A stretch of DNA of 64,000 nucleotides from Natrinema saccharevitans (GCF_001953745.1 NZ_LWLN01000001.1:2914001-2978000), one strand, 5' to 3'; positions 28,126-36,599 are shown, counted from the stretch's first letter. Notes: generated by a model from the letters alone, not told the origin. A program made the numbers and translations.

Positions 28126-29064
28126 GTGACCGTCGTCGTCTCCCCGCACGTCCTCGCGGGCGGCGGGCCGCTGGTCACCGACGAGATCCGCGAGCGCCGG
28201 CCGGAGATCGACCTCGAACACGTCGAGGACGCGGACGACCTTCCGGCGGCGGTCGCCGACGCCGAGGCCCTCGTCATCCACCGGCTCCCCGACGAGGTAC
28301 TCGCGGCGGCCGACGCACTCGAGTGGGTACAGGCGCTCAGCGCCGGGACCGACCGCTTCGATCACGACGCGCTGGCCGACCGCGGCGTGGCGCTGACGAA
28401 CGTCTCGGGGATCCACGCGAAGCCGATCGGCCAGCAGGTCCTGGGGTACCTGCTTCACTTCGAGCGCGGGTTCGACCGCGCGATCGCTCAGCAGCGCGAA
28501 CGCGAGTGGGAGCGCTACCTCGGTGGTGAACTCGGCGACCGAACCGTCGGGATCGTCGGCGTCGGCGCGATCGGCTCGAACGTGGCCGACTACTGCCGGA
28601 CGTTCGACGCCCGCGTGGTCGGGACCAAGCGGGACCCGACCGACGCGCCCGAGAGCGTCGACGAGATCTACGGCCCGGACGGCCTCGAGTCGGTCCTCGC
28701 CGCGAGCGACTACCTCGTGGTCGCCTGTCCGCTGACCGACCAGACGCGGGGGCTGCTCGATGCCGACGCCCTCGCGACGCTGCCCGACGACGCGGTGCTG
28801 GTCAACATCGCCCGCGGCGGGATCGTCGACCAGTCGGCGCTCGTCGACGCGCTCGCGGCGGGCGACCTCGGCGGCGCGGCGCTTGACGTCTTCGAAGAGG
28901 AGCCACTGCCCGAATCGTCGCCGCTGTGGGCCCGCGACGACGTCCTCGTGACGCCGCATATGGCCGGCAGCACGCCCCACTACTGGGAGCGCTGTGCCGA
29001 CGTCTTCCTCCGGAACTACGATCGGTTCCGCGACGGTGACCCCCTCGAGAACCGCGTCGTCTGA
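28126..29064 (+). CDS. D-2-hydroxyacid dehydrogenase (NAD-binding)
   Basis: The 312-residue protein (GTG start, 3 bp after the ligase stop) has the D-isomer-specific 2-hydroxyacid dehydrogenase fold: Rossmann motif GVGAIGSN near residues 142-149, the catalytic Arg in VNIARGG, the Glu in DVFEEEPLP and the His in TPHMAG. It would interconvert a D-2-hydroxy acid and a 2-keto acid, or a hydroxypyruvate/glyoxylate-type substrate. The tight spacing puts it in the ligase operon. A run of six T follows the stop codon. Confidence 0.87.
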   Translation: MTVVVSPHVLAGGGPLVTDEIRERRPEIDLEHVEDADDLPAAVADAEALVIHRLPDEVLAAADALEWVQALSAGTDRFDHDALADRGVALTNVSGIHAKPIGQQVLGYLLHFERGFDRAIAQQREREWERYLGGELGDRTVGIVGVGAIGSNVADYCRTFDARVVGTKRDPTDAPESVDEIYGPDGLESVLAASDYLVVACPLTDQTRGLLDADALATLPDDAVLVNIARGGIVDQSALVDALAAGDLGGAALDVFEEEPLPESSPLWARDDVLVTPHMAGSTPHYWERCADVFLRNYDRFRDGDPLENRVV

Positions 29065-29068
29065 GCGC

Positions 29069-29074
29069 TTTTTT
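29069..29074 (+). terminator. Oligo-T tract after the ligase/D-2-hydroxyacid dehydrogenase operon
   Basis: TTTTTT begins 5 nt after the stop codon in otherwise GC-rich DNA. Archaeal RNA polymerase terminates at such T tracts without needing a hairpin. Confidence 0.45.
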
Positions 29075-29135
29075 CCGGTCCGCTCGCGGCCGTACCCGTC
29101 CATAGATTGAAGGGTCGACCCGTCGACCATCGGGT

Positions 29136-30125
29136 ATGTCAGACCTTCGCATCGACGCGATGGTACCGAAACTGGCGAACGATTCGGGCGCGGCTGCCGC
29201 CCGCGCCGAGGAACTCGGGTTCGACGGCGTCTGGACCCCCGAGATGGACAACGACGCGTTCCTGCCGCACCCGGTGATCGCCGACCGGACCGAGGAGATC
29301 CAGCAGGGGACACGAATCGCGCTCTCTTTCACCCGCAGCCCGATGGCGCTGGCCTACACCGCCTGGGACCTCGCACAGTACACCGACGGCCGGTTCGTCC
29401 TCGGCATCGGCACGCAGGTCAAAGGCCACAACGAGCGCCGCTTCAGCGTCGACTGGGAGTCGCCCGGGCCGCGACTGCGCGAGGTCGTCGAGTCGCTGCG
29501 GCACATCTTCGACGCGTTCCAGGGCGAAGCCGACCTCGAGTACGAGGGTGACCACTACTCGTTCTCGCTGATGACGGACAACTTCAATCCGGGGCCGATC
29601 GACCATCCCGAGATCCCGATCTACATCGCAGGCGTCAACGAGTACAACATCCGGCTCGCGGGCGAGCTCTGCGACGGACTGGACATGCACGTCTTCAATA
29701 CCCCCGGCTACACCGACGACGTCATCGCGCCGACCGTCGCCGAGGGGGCCGACCGCGGGGAGCGGTCCCTCGAGGACGTCTCGCTCTCCGCGAGCCCGTT
29801 CGTCGTCACGGGCGAGACAGAGGACGAACGCGAGCGGTCCCGCCGGGAGGTGCGCCGTCGAATCGCCTTCTACGGGAGTACGCGAACCTACCACGACGTC
29901 CTCGAACACCACGGCTGGCGCTCGGTCGGCGAGGAGTTACACGATCTCTCGACGGACGGGAAGTGGGAAGAAATGGCCGGCCTCGTGACCGACGAGATGG
30001 TGTCGACGTTCGCGATCGAAGCGCCGCCCGAGGAACTACTCGCGGAGGCGCGGGCGGTCTACGGGGGGATCGCCGACCGGGTCGTCCTCCCGCTCGATCA
30101 CGGCGAGGCCTTCCTGAACGAGTAG
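29136..30125 (+). CDS. LLM-class F420-dependent oxidoreductase
   Basis: The 329-residue protein has the luciferase-like TIM-barrel pattern: N-terminal IDAMVPKL strand, a region ALSFTRSPMALAYTAWDLAQYTDGRFVLGIGTQVKGHNERRF (read in parts, about residues 63-105) typical of F420-dependent enzymes, and IPIYIAGVNEYN. It likely oxidises an alcohol or reduces an activated double bond with coenzyme F420 in the cytoplasm. It is 71 bp after the D-2-hydroxyacid dehydrogenase gene, and its 3' end overlaps the convergent MBL gene by 28 bp. The substrate is unknown. Confidence 0.85.
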   Translation: MSDLRIDAMVPKLANDSGAAAARAEELGFDGVWTPEMDNDAFLPHPVIADRTEEIQQGTRIALSFTRSPMALAYTAWDLAQYTDGRFVLGIGTQVKGHNERRFSVDWESPGPRLREVVESLRHIFDAFQGEADLEYEGDHYSFSLMTDNFNPGPIDHPEIPIYIAGVNEYNIRLAGELCDGLDMHVFNTPGYTDDVIAPTVAEGADRGERSLEDVSLSASPFVVTGETEDERERSRREVRRRIAFYGSTRTYHDVLEHHGWRSVGEELHDLSTDGKWEEMAGLVTDEMVSTFAIEAPPEELLAEARAVYGGIADRVVLPLDHGEAFLNE

Positions 30126-31093
30126 TAGCGAGCGCCGTCGCGGACCTCGTACTCGATTCTGCCCCGGCCCTCGAGCGTGCCGAGCGCCCCGAGCGTGTCG
30201 AGCAACTGGGCGGGATGCCGGACCTCGCCGCTGCGGTGCCGGGTTATCTCCAGGGGCGTCGCCGGCCCGACGGCGCTGACCGCCTCGAGGGTTTCGGCCG
30301 TGAGCGACTCCAGAGCCGACCGCGTACTCTCGATGGCTTCCTCGTAGTCGGTAAAGACCGGGCCGTGCCCGGGGAAAGCCCGGTCGATCGCACGGCCCTC
30401 GAGCCGGTCCATCGCGCGGTGGAAGTCGTCGACGGCGTCGTAGGCACCGTAGTCGAGGCCGACGTTGATCGCGCCCGGTCGGAACGGTTCGATGAGCGCG
30501 TCCCCCGAGAAGAGGACGCGCTCGCCGTTGACCTCGGTCGCCAGACTGGCGTGGTGAACCTGGTGGCCGGGCGTGTGGATCGGGTCGAACTCCCGGCCCG
30601 CGACGGTAACCGACTCGTCGAACGGGAACGGCACCGCCGCCTCGGGCTCGAGCAGCCGGCGATTGCGCTCGAGGGACGCTTTCGCGCGTTCGGTCTCGCG
30701 CTCGATTGCCTCGCCGCGGTACCCGGCCGACCGGCCGATCTCGCGGATCCCCGCCGCGAGGTCGGCCGGGTCGCGCTCGAGTTGCTCGAGGACGGGCCGG
30801 GGTGCGTAGACGGTCGCGCCGGCCTCGCGCAACAGCGGCACCTGTCCGATGTGATCGCTGTGGGGGTGGGTAACGACGACCGCCGCGACGTCCGCGAGGT
30901 CGTACCCCGTCGCTGCCAGCTCTTCGCGGATCGTCGCTTCGGCCCGTTCCTCGGGGTCACCGGTATCGATCAGGATCGGCGCGGGCTCCTCGATGAGGTA
31001 GGCCGCGGCGTGTTTCGGCGGCCACTCGATGTCGAAGTCGATGCGCGACACCTGCCCAGCGGCGCGTGTACCCCGCTCCGTCGACTCACTCAT
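30098..31093 (-). CDS. Metallo-beta-lactamase-fold hydrolase with C-terminal winged helix
   Basis: The 331-residue protein has the MBL metal motif THPHSDH (H76, H78, D80, H81), the later His in TPGHQVHH and Asp in FSGDALIE, and a C-terminal winged-helix-like part ending in YYSF. That arrangement recalls LACTB2/CoA-thioester or glyoxalase II-like hydrolases. Its ATG is 1 nt from the stop of the acyl-CoA dehydrogenase gene, so the two are co-transcribed, which fits a thioesterase acting on acyl-CoA intermediates (inference). The last 28 nt overlap the convergent LLM gene. Confidence 0.83.
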   Translation of the reverse strand: MSESTERGTRAAGQVSRIDFDIEWPPKHAAAYLIEEPAPILIDTGDPEERAEATIREELAATGYDLADVAAVVVTHPHSDHIGQVPLLREAGATVYAPRPVLEQLERDPADLAAGIREIGRSAGYRGEAIERETERAKASLERNRRLLEPEAAVPFPFDESVTVAGREFDPIHTPGHQVHHASLATEVNGERVLFSGDALIEPFRPGAINVGLDYGAYDAVDDFHRAMDRLEGRAIDRAFPGHGPVFTDYEEAIESTRSALESLTAETLEAVSAVGPATPLEITRHRSGEVRHPAQLLDTLGALGTLEGRGRIEYEVRDGARYYSFRKASP

Positions 31094-31094
31094 C

Positions 31095-32291
31095 TCAGAT
31101 GAGTTCGCGAGCGATCGTCCGTTTCTGGATCTCGTCGGTCCCCTCGAAGATGCGGAAGACCCGCGCCGAGCGGTAGTTGCGTTCGATCGGTAGGTCCTTC
31201 ATGAAGCCGGCTCCGCCGTGGACCTGCATCGCGATGTCGGCCGCGTCGTTGGCCAGTTTCGCGCCGCGGAGCTTCGCCATCGACTCCTCTTTCCGGGCGC
31301 GTTCGCCGTTGTCCATCTTCCAGGCGGCGTAGCGATAGAGTTGGCGGACCTGTTCGATGTCGGTCGCGAGTTCGGCCAACTGGAAGGAGATTCCCTGCCG
31401 GTGACCGATCGGCTTTCCGAACGTCTCCCGGTCGCGGGCGTACTCGAGGGACATGTCCAGCAGGAACTCGGCCGTCCCGACCGCGCCGGCGGCGATGTTG
31501 ATTCGACCGCCGCCGATCCAGTCCATCGCGGACTGAAAGCCCGCGTCGACCTCGCCCAGCACCTGCTCCTCGCCGACGCGGCAGTCGTCGAAGTGGAGTT
31601 CGGCGTGCGTCCCGGGCGTCATCCCCATCGCGCGGTGGATCTTCCCGACCTCGAAGCCGGGCGTCTCCTTGTCGACGAGGAAGCAGGTGATCCCGCTGAG
31701 GTCGCCGTCGTCGCCGCTGGTCCGGGCGAAGACCATCGCGAAGTCGGCGTAGGGCGCGTTCGTGATGTAGACCTTCTGGCCGTTGATGACCCACTCGTCG
31801 CCGTCCTTCTCGGCGCGGGTGTCCATGTGGTGGGCGTCGCTGCCGTGGCCCGGCTCGGTCAGGGCGAAACAGGTCGTGATCTCGCCGTCCATCAGCGGCT
31901 CCAGATACTCCTCGCGCTGGCGCTCGTCGCAGTTCAACAGGATCGGCGTCGGTCCGCCCGCGCCGCCGAAGATGGAACTGTGAAAGCCCGGCGGCCGGTT
32001 GGACATGTGTTCGCCGACGATGGCGCGAGTGAGGATGTCGACGTCGCCGCCGCCGACCTCCTCGGGCATCGTCATGCCGTAAAAGCCCGCCTCGACGGAT
32101 TTCTGGCGAATCTCCTCGACGATGTTGCGGTACTCGGGGACCTGCCGATGCTCGTCGTCGACGATTTCCTTCTCGTAGTCCGCGCCGAGGAACTGATCGT
32201 ACTCGTTCTCGAGCGGGGCGACCTCCTGATCGATGAAGTCGTCGAGTGCCTTCTTGATCTGGACGGCTTCGGACGGTTCGCTGAAGTCCAT
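31095..32291 (-). CDS. Acyl-CoA dehydrogenase
   Basis: The 398-residue flavoprotein has CFALTEPGHGSDAHHMDTRA (first 20 residues of that region), WVINGQKVYITNAPYAD and a C-terminal IFEGTDEIQKR in which E383 is the expected catalytic Glu. It would catalyse the first oxidation of an acyl-CoA and transfer electrons to ETF. It leads an operon with the MBL hydrolase (1-nt gap) and is divergent from the IclR regulator gene across 195 bp, the usual layout for a regulator and its target. Confidence 0.92.
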   Translation of the reverse strand: MDFSEPSEAVQIKKALDDFIDQEVAPLENEYDQFLGADYEKEIVDDEHRQVPEYRNIVEEIRQKSVEAGFYGMTMPEEVGGGDVDILTRAIVGEHMSNRPPGFHSSIFGGAGGPTPILLNCDERQREEYLEPLMDGEITTCFALTEPGHGSDAHHMDTRAEKDGDEWVINGQKVYITNAPYADFAMVFARTSGDDGDLSGITCFLVDKETPGFEVGKIHRAMGMTPGTHAELHFDDCRVGEEQVLGEVDAGFQSAMDWIGGGRINIAAGAVGTAEFLLDMSLEYARDRETFGKPIGHRQGISFQLAELATDIEQVRQLYRYAAWKMDNGERARKEESMAKLRGAKLANDAADIAMQVHGGAGFMKDLPIERNYRSARVFRIFEGTDEIQKRTIARELI

Positions 32292-32313
32292 AATCTACGT
32301 CACATCACGCCCT

Positions 32314-32321
32314 ACATAAAC
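32314..32321 (-). promoter_or_regulatory. TATA-like element of the acyl-CoA dehydrogenase/MBL operon
   Basis: GTTTATGT on the minus strand is centred about 27 nt upstream of the ATG at 32291, fitting a leaderless transcript. Confidence 0.5.
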
Positions 32322-32486
32322 GTTACCATGGGAATCGTTTTCAGCCACCATAGTACAGGTCGAGCGCCTCGAATCCGTCGTTTCGAGCCCGAACGACCGA
32401 CGATCCGGATCCGAATTGATTTTTTCGCCCGCAGCTGGCGTTCAGCAGAGCGGAACAGCTTTGACACCCATCGTTGAATACGGCGT

Positions 32487-33260
32487 ATGGCAACACCAGA
32501 CACGGACGGAGGGAATCGGGTCGATGCGGTGGTGAAGACCCTCGATATTCTCGAGGCGCTGTGGCAGGCCGAAGGGGCCGGCGTCACCGAACTCACCGAG
32601 CGAACGGGAGTAGCAAAGAGTACGGTACACGCCCATCTGACGACGCTGCGGTCGAAGGGGTACGTCGTCCAAGAGGGCGACGAATACCGGCTGAGCCTCC
32701 GGTTTCTCTCGTTCGGGGAACACGTCAAACACGCTGAGCCGCTGTACGAAGCCGCCGACGCACCGATCGACGAACTGTCGGCACAGGTCGGCGAGCGCGT
32801 CCTCTGTTCGACACACCAGAACGGGCTCGGGACGGTTATCAACGTCAGCGAGGGGACGCGCTCTTTCACCAGCGACATCGACATCGGGACTCACACCTAC
32901 CTCCACAACTCGGCCGGCGGCAAGGCGATGCTCGCTCACTTCGACGAGGAGCGAGTCGAGGACATCATCGACCAGTGGGGGCTCCCGGCGTTCTCCGAGA
33001 ACACGATTACCGATCGAGAGACCCTCTTCGACGAACTCGACGCGATTCGAGAGGAAGGCGTCGCGTACAACCAGGGAGAGTACCTCCGGGGGATCAGCGC
33101 GATCGGCGCACCGATCCTGGACAACGACGGCACCGTCTACGGGGCGGTCACCGTCGCCGGCCCACAACACCGCCTCGAGAACGAGTGGGAGAAAAACGAC
33201 CTGCGTGACCGGTTGCTGTCGACGGCGAACACGATCGAAGTCAACGTGATGTTCTCGTAG
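32487..33260 (+). CDS. IclR family transcriptional regulator
   Basis: The 257-residue protein has an N-terminal winged helix (GVTELTERTGVAKSTVHAHL, about residues 31-50, is the HTH) and a C-terminal GAF-like effector domain with HNSAGGKAMLAH and GISAIGAPILDNDG, the IclR pattern. IclR proteins commonly sense small organic acids or acyl-CoA compounds. It is divergent from the acyl-CoA dehydrogenase operon, the likeliest target. It is a paralogue of the regulator at 45171 (same RFLSFGEH region). A palindrome of 26 bp lies 99 bp after its stop codon. Confidence 0.9.
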   Translation: MATPDTDGGNRVDAVVKTLDILEALWQAEGAGVTELTERTGVAKSTVHAHLTTLRSKGYVVQEGDEYRLSLRFLSFGEHVKHAEPLYEAADAPIDELSAQVGERVLCSTHQNGLGTVINVSEGTRSFTSDIDIGTHTYLHNSAGGKAMLAHFDEERVEDIIDQWGLPAFSENTITDRETLFDELDAIREEGVAYNQGEYLRGISAIGAPILDNDGTVYGAVTVAGPQHRLENEWEKNDLRDRLLSTANTIEVNVMFS

Positions 33261-33359
33261 CCGTTCAGTCAGACCGAACGCGGTCGGTCGAGGCGAGACG
33301 ACCGCGGATCGAAATCGATCGTCGTGGTCGATCCCGGGACCCCGCACCGACTCCGCATT

Positions 33360-33385
33360 GGTTTACAGTCATATGTCCGTAAACC
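33360..33385 (+). promoter_or_regulatory. Palindrome of the TTAC-N3-CATATG-N3-GTAA type, copy 1
   Basis: GGTTTAC and GTAAACC are perfect 7-bp arms around a 12-nt centre that itself contains the palindrome CATATG. Copy 2 lies just after the other IclR gene (45955-45974). The length and symmetry suit an operator for a dimeric regulator. Confidence 0.5.
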
Positions 33386-33958
33386 CCCGGGGCGATCGGT
33401 CGGAAGCCGCCGTCGCTGCCGGCGCCGATCGACCGACGAGGGATCAGTTCGACGGAGCCGCTGCGCGAAGTCGGACCACATAACTATCGGTTTTCAAGGT
33501 ATGAATAGAAACTGGTATTTCTGTCGCCACGGATGACGGTCCGATCGAACTCGAGAAACACTCGCGAATCGTCACGGACGACCGTTAAATCGGACGACAA
33601 GCGACGAACCTGCCGGATTATTCGAGAGCGGAACGAGGGAAGCGGTTCGGACGGCGTACCGCTCGAGAAACGTCCCGTGTCGGCCACTATTAGACGATAC
33701 AATGCCGTCAGACTCGTTTTACGGACGTGACCGTATAGCCGCCGAGCCATCGACCGGAGTCCGGTCGAACGGCCCTTGTTCGAGGGGATAAATTGGTAAT
33801 TTCAATAGGATTTTCCAAATACTTTCTGCTCCTATATATTTCTTGGACATCACGACGGGGTTGCCGCGAGTGGCCGGCCTCGAGCGACGGATTACACTGT
33901 TTTCGCGACGACCGAGTTCGATGAACATCGGCAGAATACGGGTCGTAAATCATGAACG

Positions 33959-33966
33959 AATTTATG
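33959..33966 (+). promoter_or_regulatory. TATA-like element of the SDR gene at 33990
   Basis: AATTTATG is centred about 27 nt before the ATG, fitting a leaderless transcript and confirming the start. Confidence 0.5.
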
Positions 33967-33989
33967 TGGTGGCCGTCCAATAGGACCGT

Positions 33990-34751
33990 ATGCGACTCGA
34001 AGACAAGACAGTAGTTATCACGGGCGCGGCGTCGGGGATCGGTCGGTCGACCGCCGAGCGGTGCGCCGAGGAAGGGGCACGCGTCATCGTCACGGACGTC
34101 GACGTCGAGGGCGGCGAAGAGACCGTCGAGACCATCGAGGCAGCCGGCGGCGAAGCCGAGTTCGCCGAACTCGACGTCACCGACAGCGAGGGGTTTCACG
34201 ACGTCGTCGACGCCGTAGCCGACGACTACGGCATCGACGTGATGGTCAACAACGCCGGCACCGGCCACCCCGGCGGGAGCCTCGAGGACCTCGACGACGA
34301 GACCCGGGACTTCGTGATCGACATCAACATCAAGGGCGTCTGGAACGGCTGTTCGGCCGCCTTGCCCCACATGAAAGACCAGGGCCACGGTTCGATCGTC
34401 AACGTCGGCTCGCTGGCGAGCATCCTCGGGCTCCCCAAGCAGGCGGCCTACTCGACGACCAAAGCCGCCGTGTTGAACATGACCCGGACGGTCGCGGCCG
34501 AGGCCGGCCCCTACGGCGTCCGCGCGAACGCCGTCTGTCCCGGCTTCACCGAGACCCAGATGCTCGAGGGCTTTCTCGCACAGCAGGACGATCCCGAGGT
34601 CGCCAGAGCGGAGATGGCCGAGGACTACCCGCTCAAGCGGCTGGGCGAGCCCGCAGAGATCGCGAACGCGATCCTCTTTCTGGCCAGCGACGAGGCCTCG
34701 TTCGTCAGCGGCCACGGGCTGGTCGTCGACGGCGGGTTCTCGACCTGCTGA
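33990..34751 (+). CDS. Short-chain dehydrogenase/reductase
   Basis: The 253-residue classical SDR has TGAASGIG (11-18), D36 after the second strand (VTDVD, NAD preference), VNNAG at 86-90 and the catalytic S141, Y154 and K158, and ends with the family's VDGGFSTC. It is monocistronic: 729 bp from the IclR gene, with its own TATA box, and its stop abuts that of the convergent deacylase gene with no spacer. The substrate is unknown. Confidence 0.9.
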   Translation: MRLEDKTVVITGAASGIGRSTAERCAEEGARVIVTDVDVEGGEETVETIEAAGGEAEFAELDVTDSEGFHDVVDAVADDYGIDVMVNNAGTGHPGGSLEDLDDETRDFVIDINIKGVWNGCSAALPHMKDQGHGSIVNVGSLASILGLPKQAAYSTTKAAVLNMTRTVAAEAGPYGVRANAVCPGFTETQMLEGFLAQQDDPEVARAEMAEDYPLKRLGEPAEIANAILFLASDEASFVSGHGLVVDGGFSTC

Positions 34752-35723
34752 CTACGCCTCGCGGGTCAGCGCCACGCTCGCGAGCTGGTCGCCCGCGGTC
34801 ACCGTCGCCTCGCGCGTGAGCGCATAGAGGAGGCCGCCCCGTTTCGTGCGGGCCTCCTGAAGCGCGTCGTAGGTCGTCGGGTCGTACACCGTCCCGATCG
34901 GCGCACCCTCGGCGACCTCGTCGCCGACGGCGAGCCCGGGCGTCGGCCGGAAGAGTCCGGCGTCGGCCGCGGAAACCTGCCCGAGGTGGTTGCGGGCGCT
35001 CCGCTGGTCGCGCTCGGGGACCGCACCGGGGAGCGCGTCGAGGTGTCGACAGACGTCCACCAGCCCCGTCACGCCCGTCTCGACGACGTCCTCGATGATC
35101 CGTTTGTTGTGGGCGAGTTCGGGCGTGATCGCGGGGATCCCCTCGTCCGCGGCGGCGACCCGAAGTTTGCCGGCGAAGCCCCGCCGGTGCCACTCGTCGG
35201 GGACGTCCTCGCCGGCCCCCTCGGCCAGCAGGAGATCGGTTCCGAAGGCGGTCGCGAGGCCGCGGGAGTACTCGTCTCCCTCACGATAGACGACGTGGGG
35301 GAGCATGTCGGGACTCCCCGTGTGGAGGTCGACGACGGCGTCAGCCGCCGTGACGTATTCCCACAGTCGGGCGGCCATCCGCTGGTGGAGGGTGCCGTCC
35401 GCGTCGCCCGGCCAGATCCGGTTCATGTTCGGGTGGACGCCGTCGAGTGGCTCCGGCGTGGTGTAGGAAACGCGGTCGAACGTCAGCGGGTTCGCGACGG
35501 GGACCGCGATCACGGTTCCGGACAGCGACTCGAGGGGGAGTCGCTCGTGGAACCGCCGGAGGACTTCGGTGCCGTTGATCTCGCGGCCGTGCTGGGCCGC
35601 CTGGACGTACAGCGTCGGCCCGGACTCCGCGCCGCGATAGGTGTGGACCGTCGTCGTCAGGTCGACGCCCGACGGGAGCCGCGCGAGCGTCAGCCGTTCC
35701 GCCGTGTGCGTTCTCTCAGTCAT
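34752..35723 (-). CDS. Succinylglutamate desuccinylase/aspartoacylase family zinc deacylase
   Basis: The 323-residue protein has the M14-like zinc site HGREINGTE (His and Glu ligands) and DLHTGS (third ligand His), then a C-terminal beta domain. Family members cut N-acyl groups from amino acids or related amides. The start MTERTHTAERL at 35723 gives the usual N terminus; the frame is open to 35774. The stop codon is directly adjacent to that of the SDR gene. The acyl substrate is not identifiable. Confidence 0.85.
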   Translation of the reverse strand: MTERTHTAERLTLARLPSGVDLTTTVHTYRGAESGPTLYVQAAQHGREINGTEVLRRFHERLPLESLSGTVIAVPVANPLTFDRVSYTTPEPLDGVHPNMNRIWPGDADGTLHQRMAARLWEYVTAADAVVDLHTGSPDMLPHVVYREGDEYSRGLATAFGTDLLLAEGAGEDVPDEWHRRGFAGKLRVAAADEGIPAITPELAHNKRIIEDVVETGVTGLVDVCRHLDALPGAVPERDQRSARNHLGQVSAADAGLFRPTPGLAVGDEVAEGAPIGTVYDPTTYDALQEARTKRGGLLYALTREATVTAGDQLASVALTREA

Positions 35724-35793
35724 GAGCGGTCGTTCCACGGCCCGCGGTATGTAGCTGCGGCCGACCGCTGTCACGAACGGATGGAGAGAGCAG

Positions 35794-36129
35794 TCAGTCA
35801 GGACGGACGTATTCGGAGAGGGTCGCCGCGGCCTCGTCGACGACGCCCCCCTCGAGTCGTCCCTGATAGCGCTCGATCAGATCGGCATCGATCGAAGTGA
35901 CCGACCACGGCATGATCGAACTCGAGCGAGGAGCGCCGCCCTCTACCCAGTCGTCCGCCGCGAGGGGAATTCGCTCCTCGTACCACGTTCGAGTCGTAAG
36001 CGAGAGGGAGATGTACTGTTCGCCGTGGAAGGGCGTCGTTTCGCGACCGACGACGAGAGACGGTCGGCCGCTCGAACCGTCTTTGAAGGGATCGATCGCG
36101 ATGGCGACATCGCCGCGCTCGTACCCCAT
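35794..36129 (-). CDS. PemK/MazF-type toxin candidate
   Basis: The 111-residue protein has the MazF/PemK SH3-like pattern: N-terminal RGDVAIAI, then SGRPSLVVGRE, a central strand QYISLSLTT, IPLAADDWVEGG, and the SSSIMPWSVTSID stretch before LIERYQGRL. MazF relatives are sequence-specific mRNA endoribonucleases. It follows the winged-helix gene by 2 nt, so the pair is arranged antitoxin first, as in most type II systems. The start at 36129 fits this spacing. The catalytic residues are not certain from sequence alone, so toxicity is inferred. Confidence 0.78.
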   Translation of the reverse strand: MGYERGDVAIAIDPFKDGSSGRPSLVVGRETTPFHGEQYISLSLTTRTWYEERIPLAADDWVEGGAPRSSSIMPWSVTSIDADLIERYQGRLEGGVVDEAAATLSEYVRPD

Positions 36130-36131
36130 CG

Positions 36132-36476
36132 CTATTCGCCCTCGGCGGCGTGTTCCCGCCACTCCTCGAGATCCTCCGTCCCGTATCGCTCGTCCAGCGA
36201 CTCGAGGAGCCGGTGTGCCTCGTACGCGTCGCGGACCGTGTCCGGGTCACCGATCGCCCAGTAGTCGCCCTTGTGGCGGACGAGATCGCGGTCCTCGAGA
36301 CGGCTGAGAACCGTTCCGATCGAATTCTTCTTGACGTCGACCCGGGCCGCGATTTCGGAGGGGGTGTACGCCGCGTCGTCGTTCGCAGCGAGGAATCGAA
36401 CGACCTTCTCGGCGTTCGTGAGCCCGTTTAGCTCCTCGCTCGAACGCTTGTCGAAGGTGTCGATGTCGATCGGCAT
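36132..36476 (-). CDS. Winged-helix (MarR-like) protein, probable antitoxin/autoregulator
   Basis: The 114-residue protein has a winged helix at about residues 20-75 (KVVRFLAANDDAAYTPSEIA, then VKKNSIGTVLSRLEDRDLV as recognition helix and wing) and an acidic, charged C-terminal tail (DERYGTEDLEEWREHAAEGE) of the kind that binds a toxin. It leads a two-gene unit with the PemK-like gene. ATG at 36476 is the first Met before the domain. A symmetrical TTAC...GTAA site lies 33 bp upstream. Usual antitoxins of MazF are AbrB or Phd folds, so a winged-helix partner is less common. Confidence 0.78.
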   Translation of the reverse strand: MPIDIDTFDKRSSEELNGLTNAEKVVRFLAANDDAAYTPSEIAARVDVKKNSIGTVLSRLEDRDLVRHKGDYWAIGDPDTVRDAYEAHRLLESLDERYGTEDLEEWREHAAEGE

Positions 36477-36508
36477 GTGGGTCAGTAGGGTATTCGAAGT
36501 CAAAGATG

Positions 36509-36528
36509 TTACTCTGTAAGTGATGTAA
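36509..36528 (-). promoter_or_regulatory. Possible operator of the toxin-antitoxin-like pair
   Basis: TTAC and GTAA are separated by 12 nt, with an additional internal GTAAG. The outer half-sites and spacing match the palindromes next to the IclR genes, but the CATATG centre is missing. It lies upstream of the winged-helix gene start. Confidence 0.3.
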
Positions 36529-36599
36529 TTGACCGTCCGGATCGGGCTGCAGCGGGCGAGACCACTACCGTTTTCACTCGGCCCGCCGTCGCGGACGGT

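Larger units (their letters stand above)
33261..33989 (+). other. 729-bp intergenic region between IclR and SDR genes
   Basis: Apart from the palindrome at 33360-33385 and the SDR promoter at its right end, no gene is supported. The segment about 33780-33970 is AT-richer than its surroundings and has several TATA-like strings (AAATTGGTAATTTC, TATATATTTC). Two ORFs of 65-88 codons (33484-33750 minus, 33533-33730 plus) overlap each other antisense and show no family likeness. Confidence 0.4.

Noticed and set aside
26578-29313. Minus-strand open frame of 911 codons
   Set aside because: Antisense to the acyl-CoA ligase and D-2-hydroxyacid dehydrogenase genes; low-complexity product.
33484-33750. 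88-codon minus-strand ORF between the IclR and SDR genes
   Set aside because: Overlapped antisense by another ORF, no start signal, no family resemblance.
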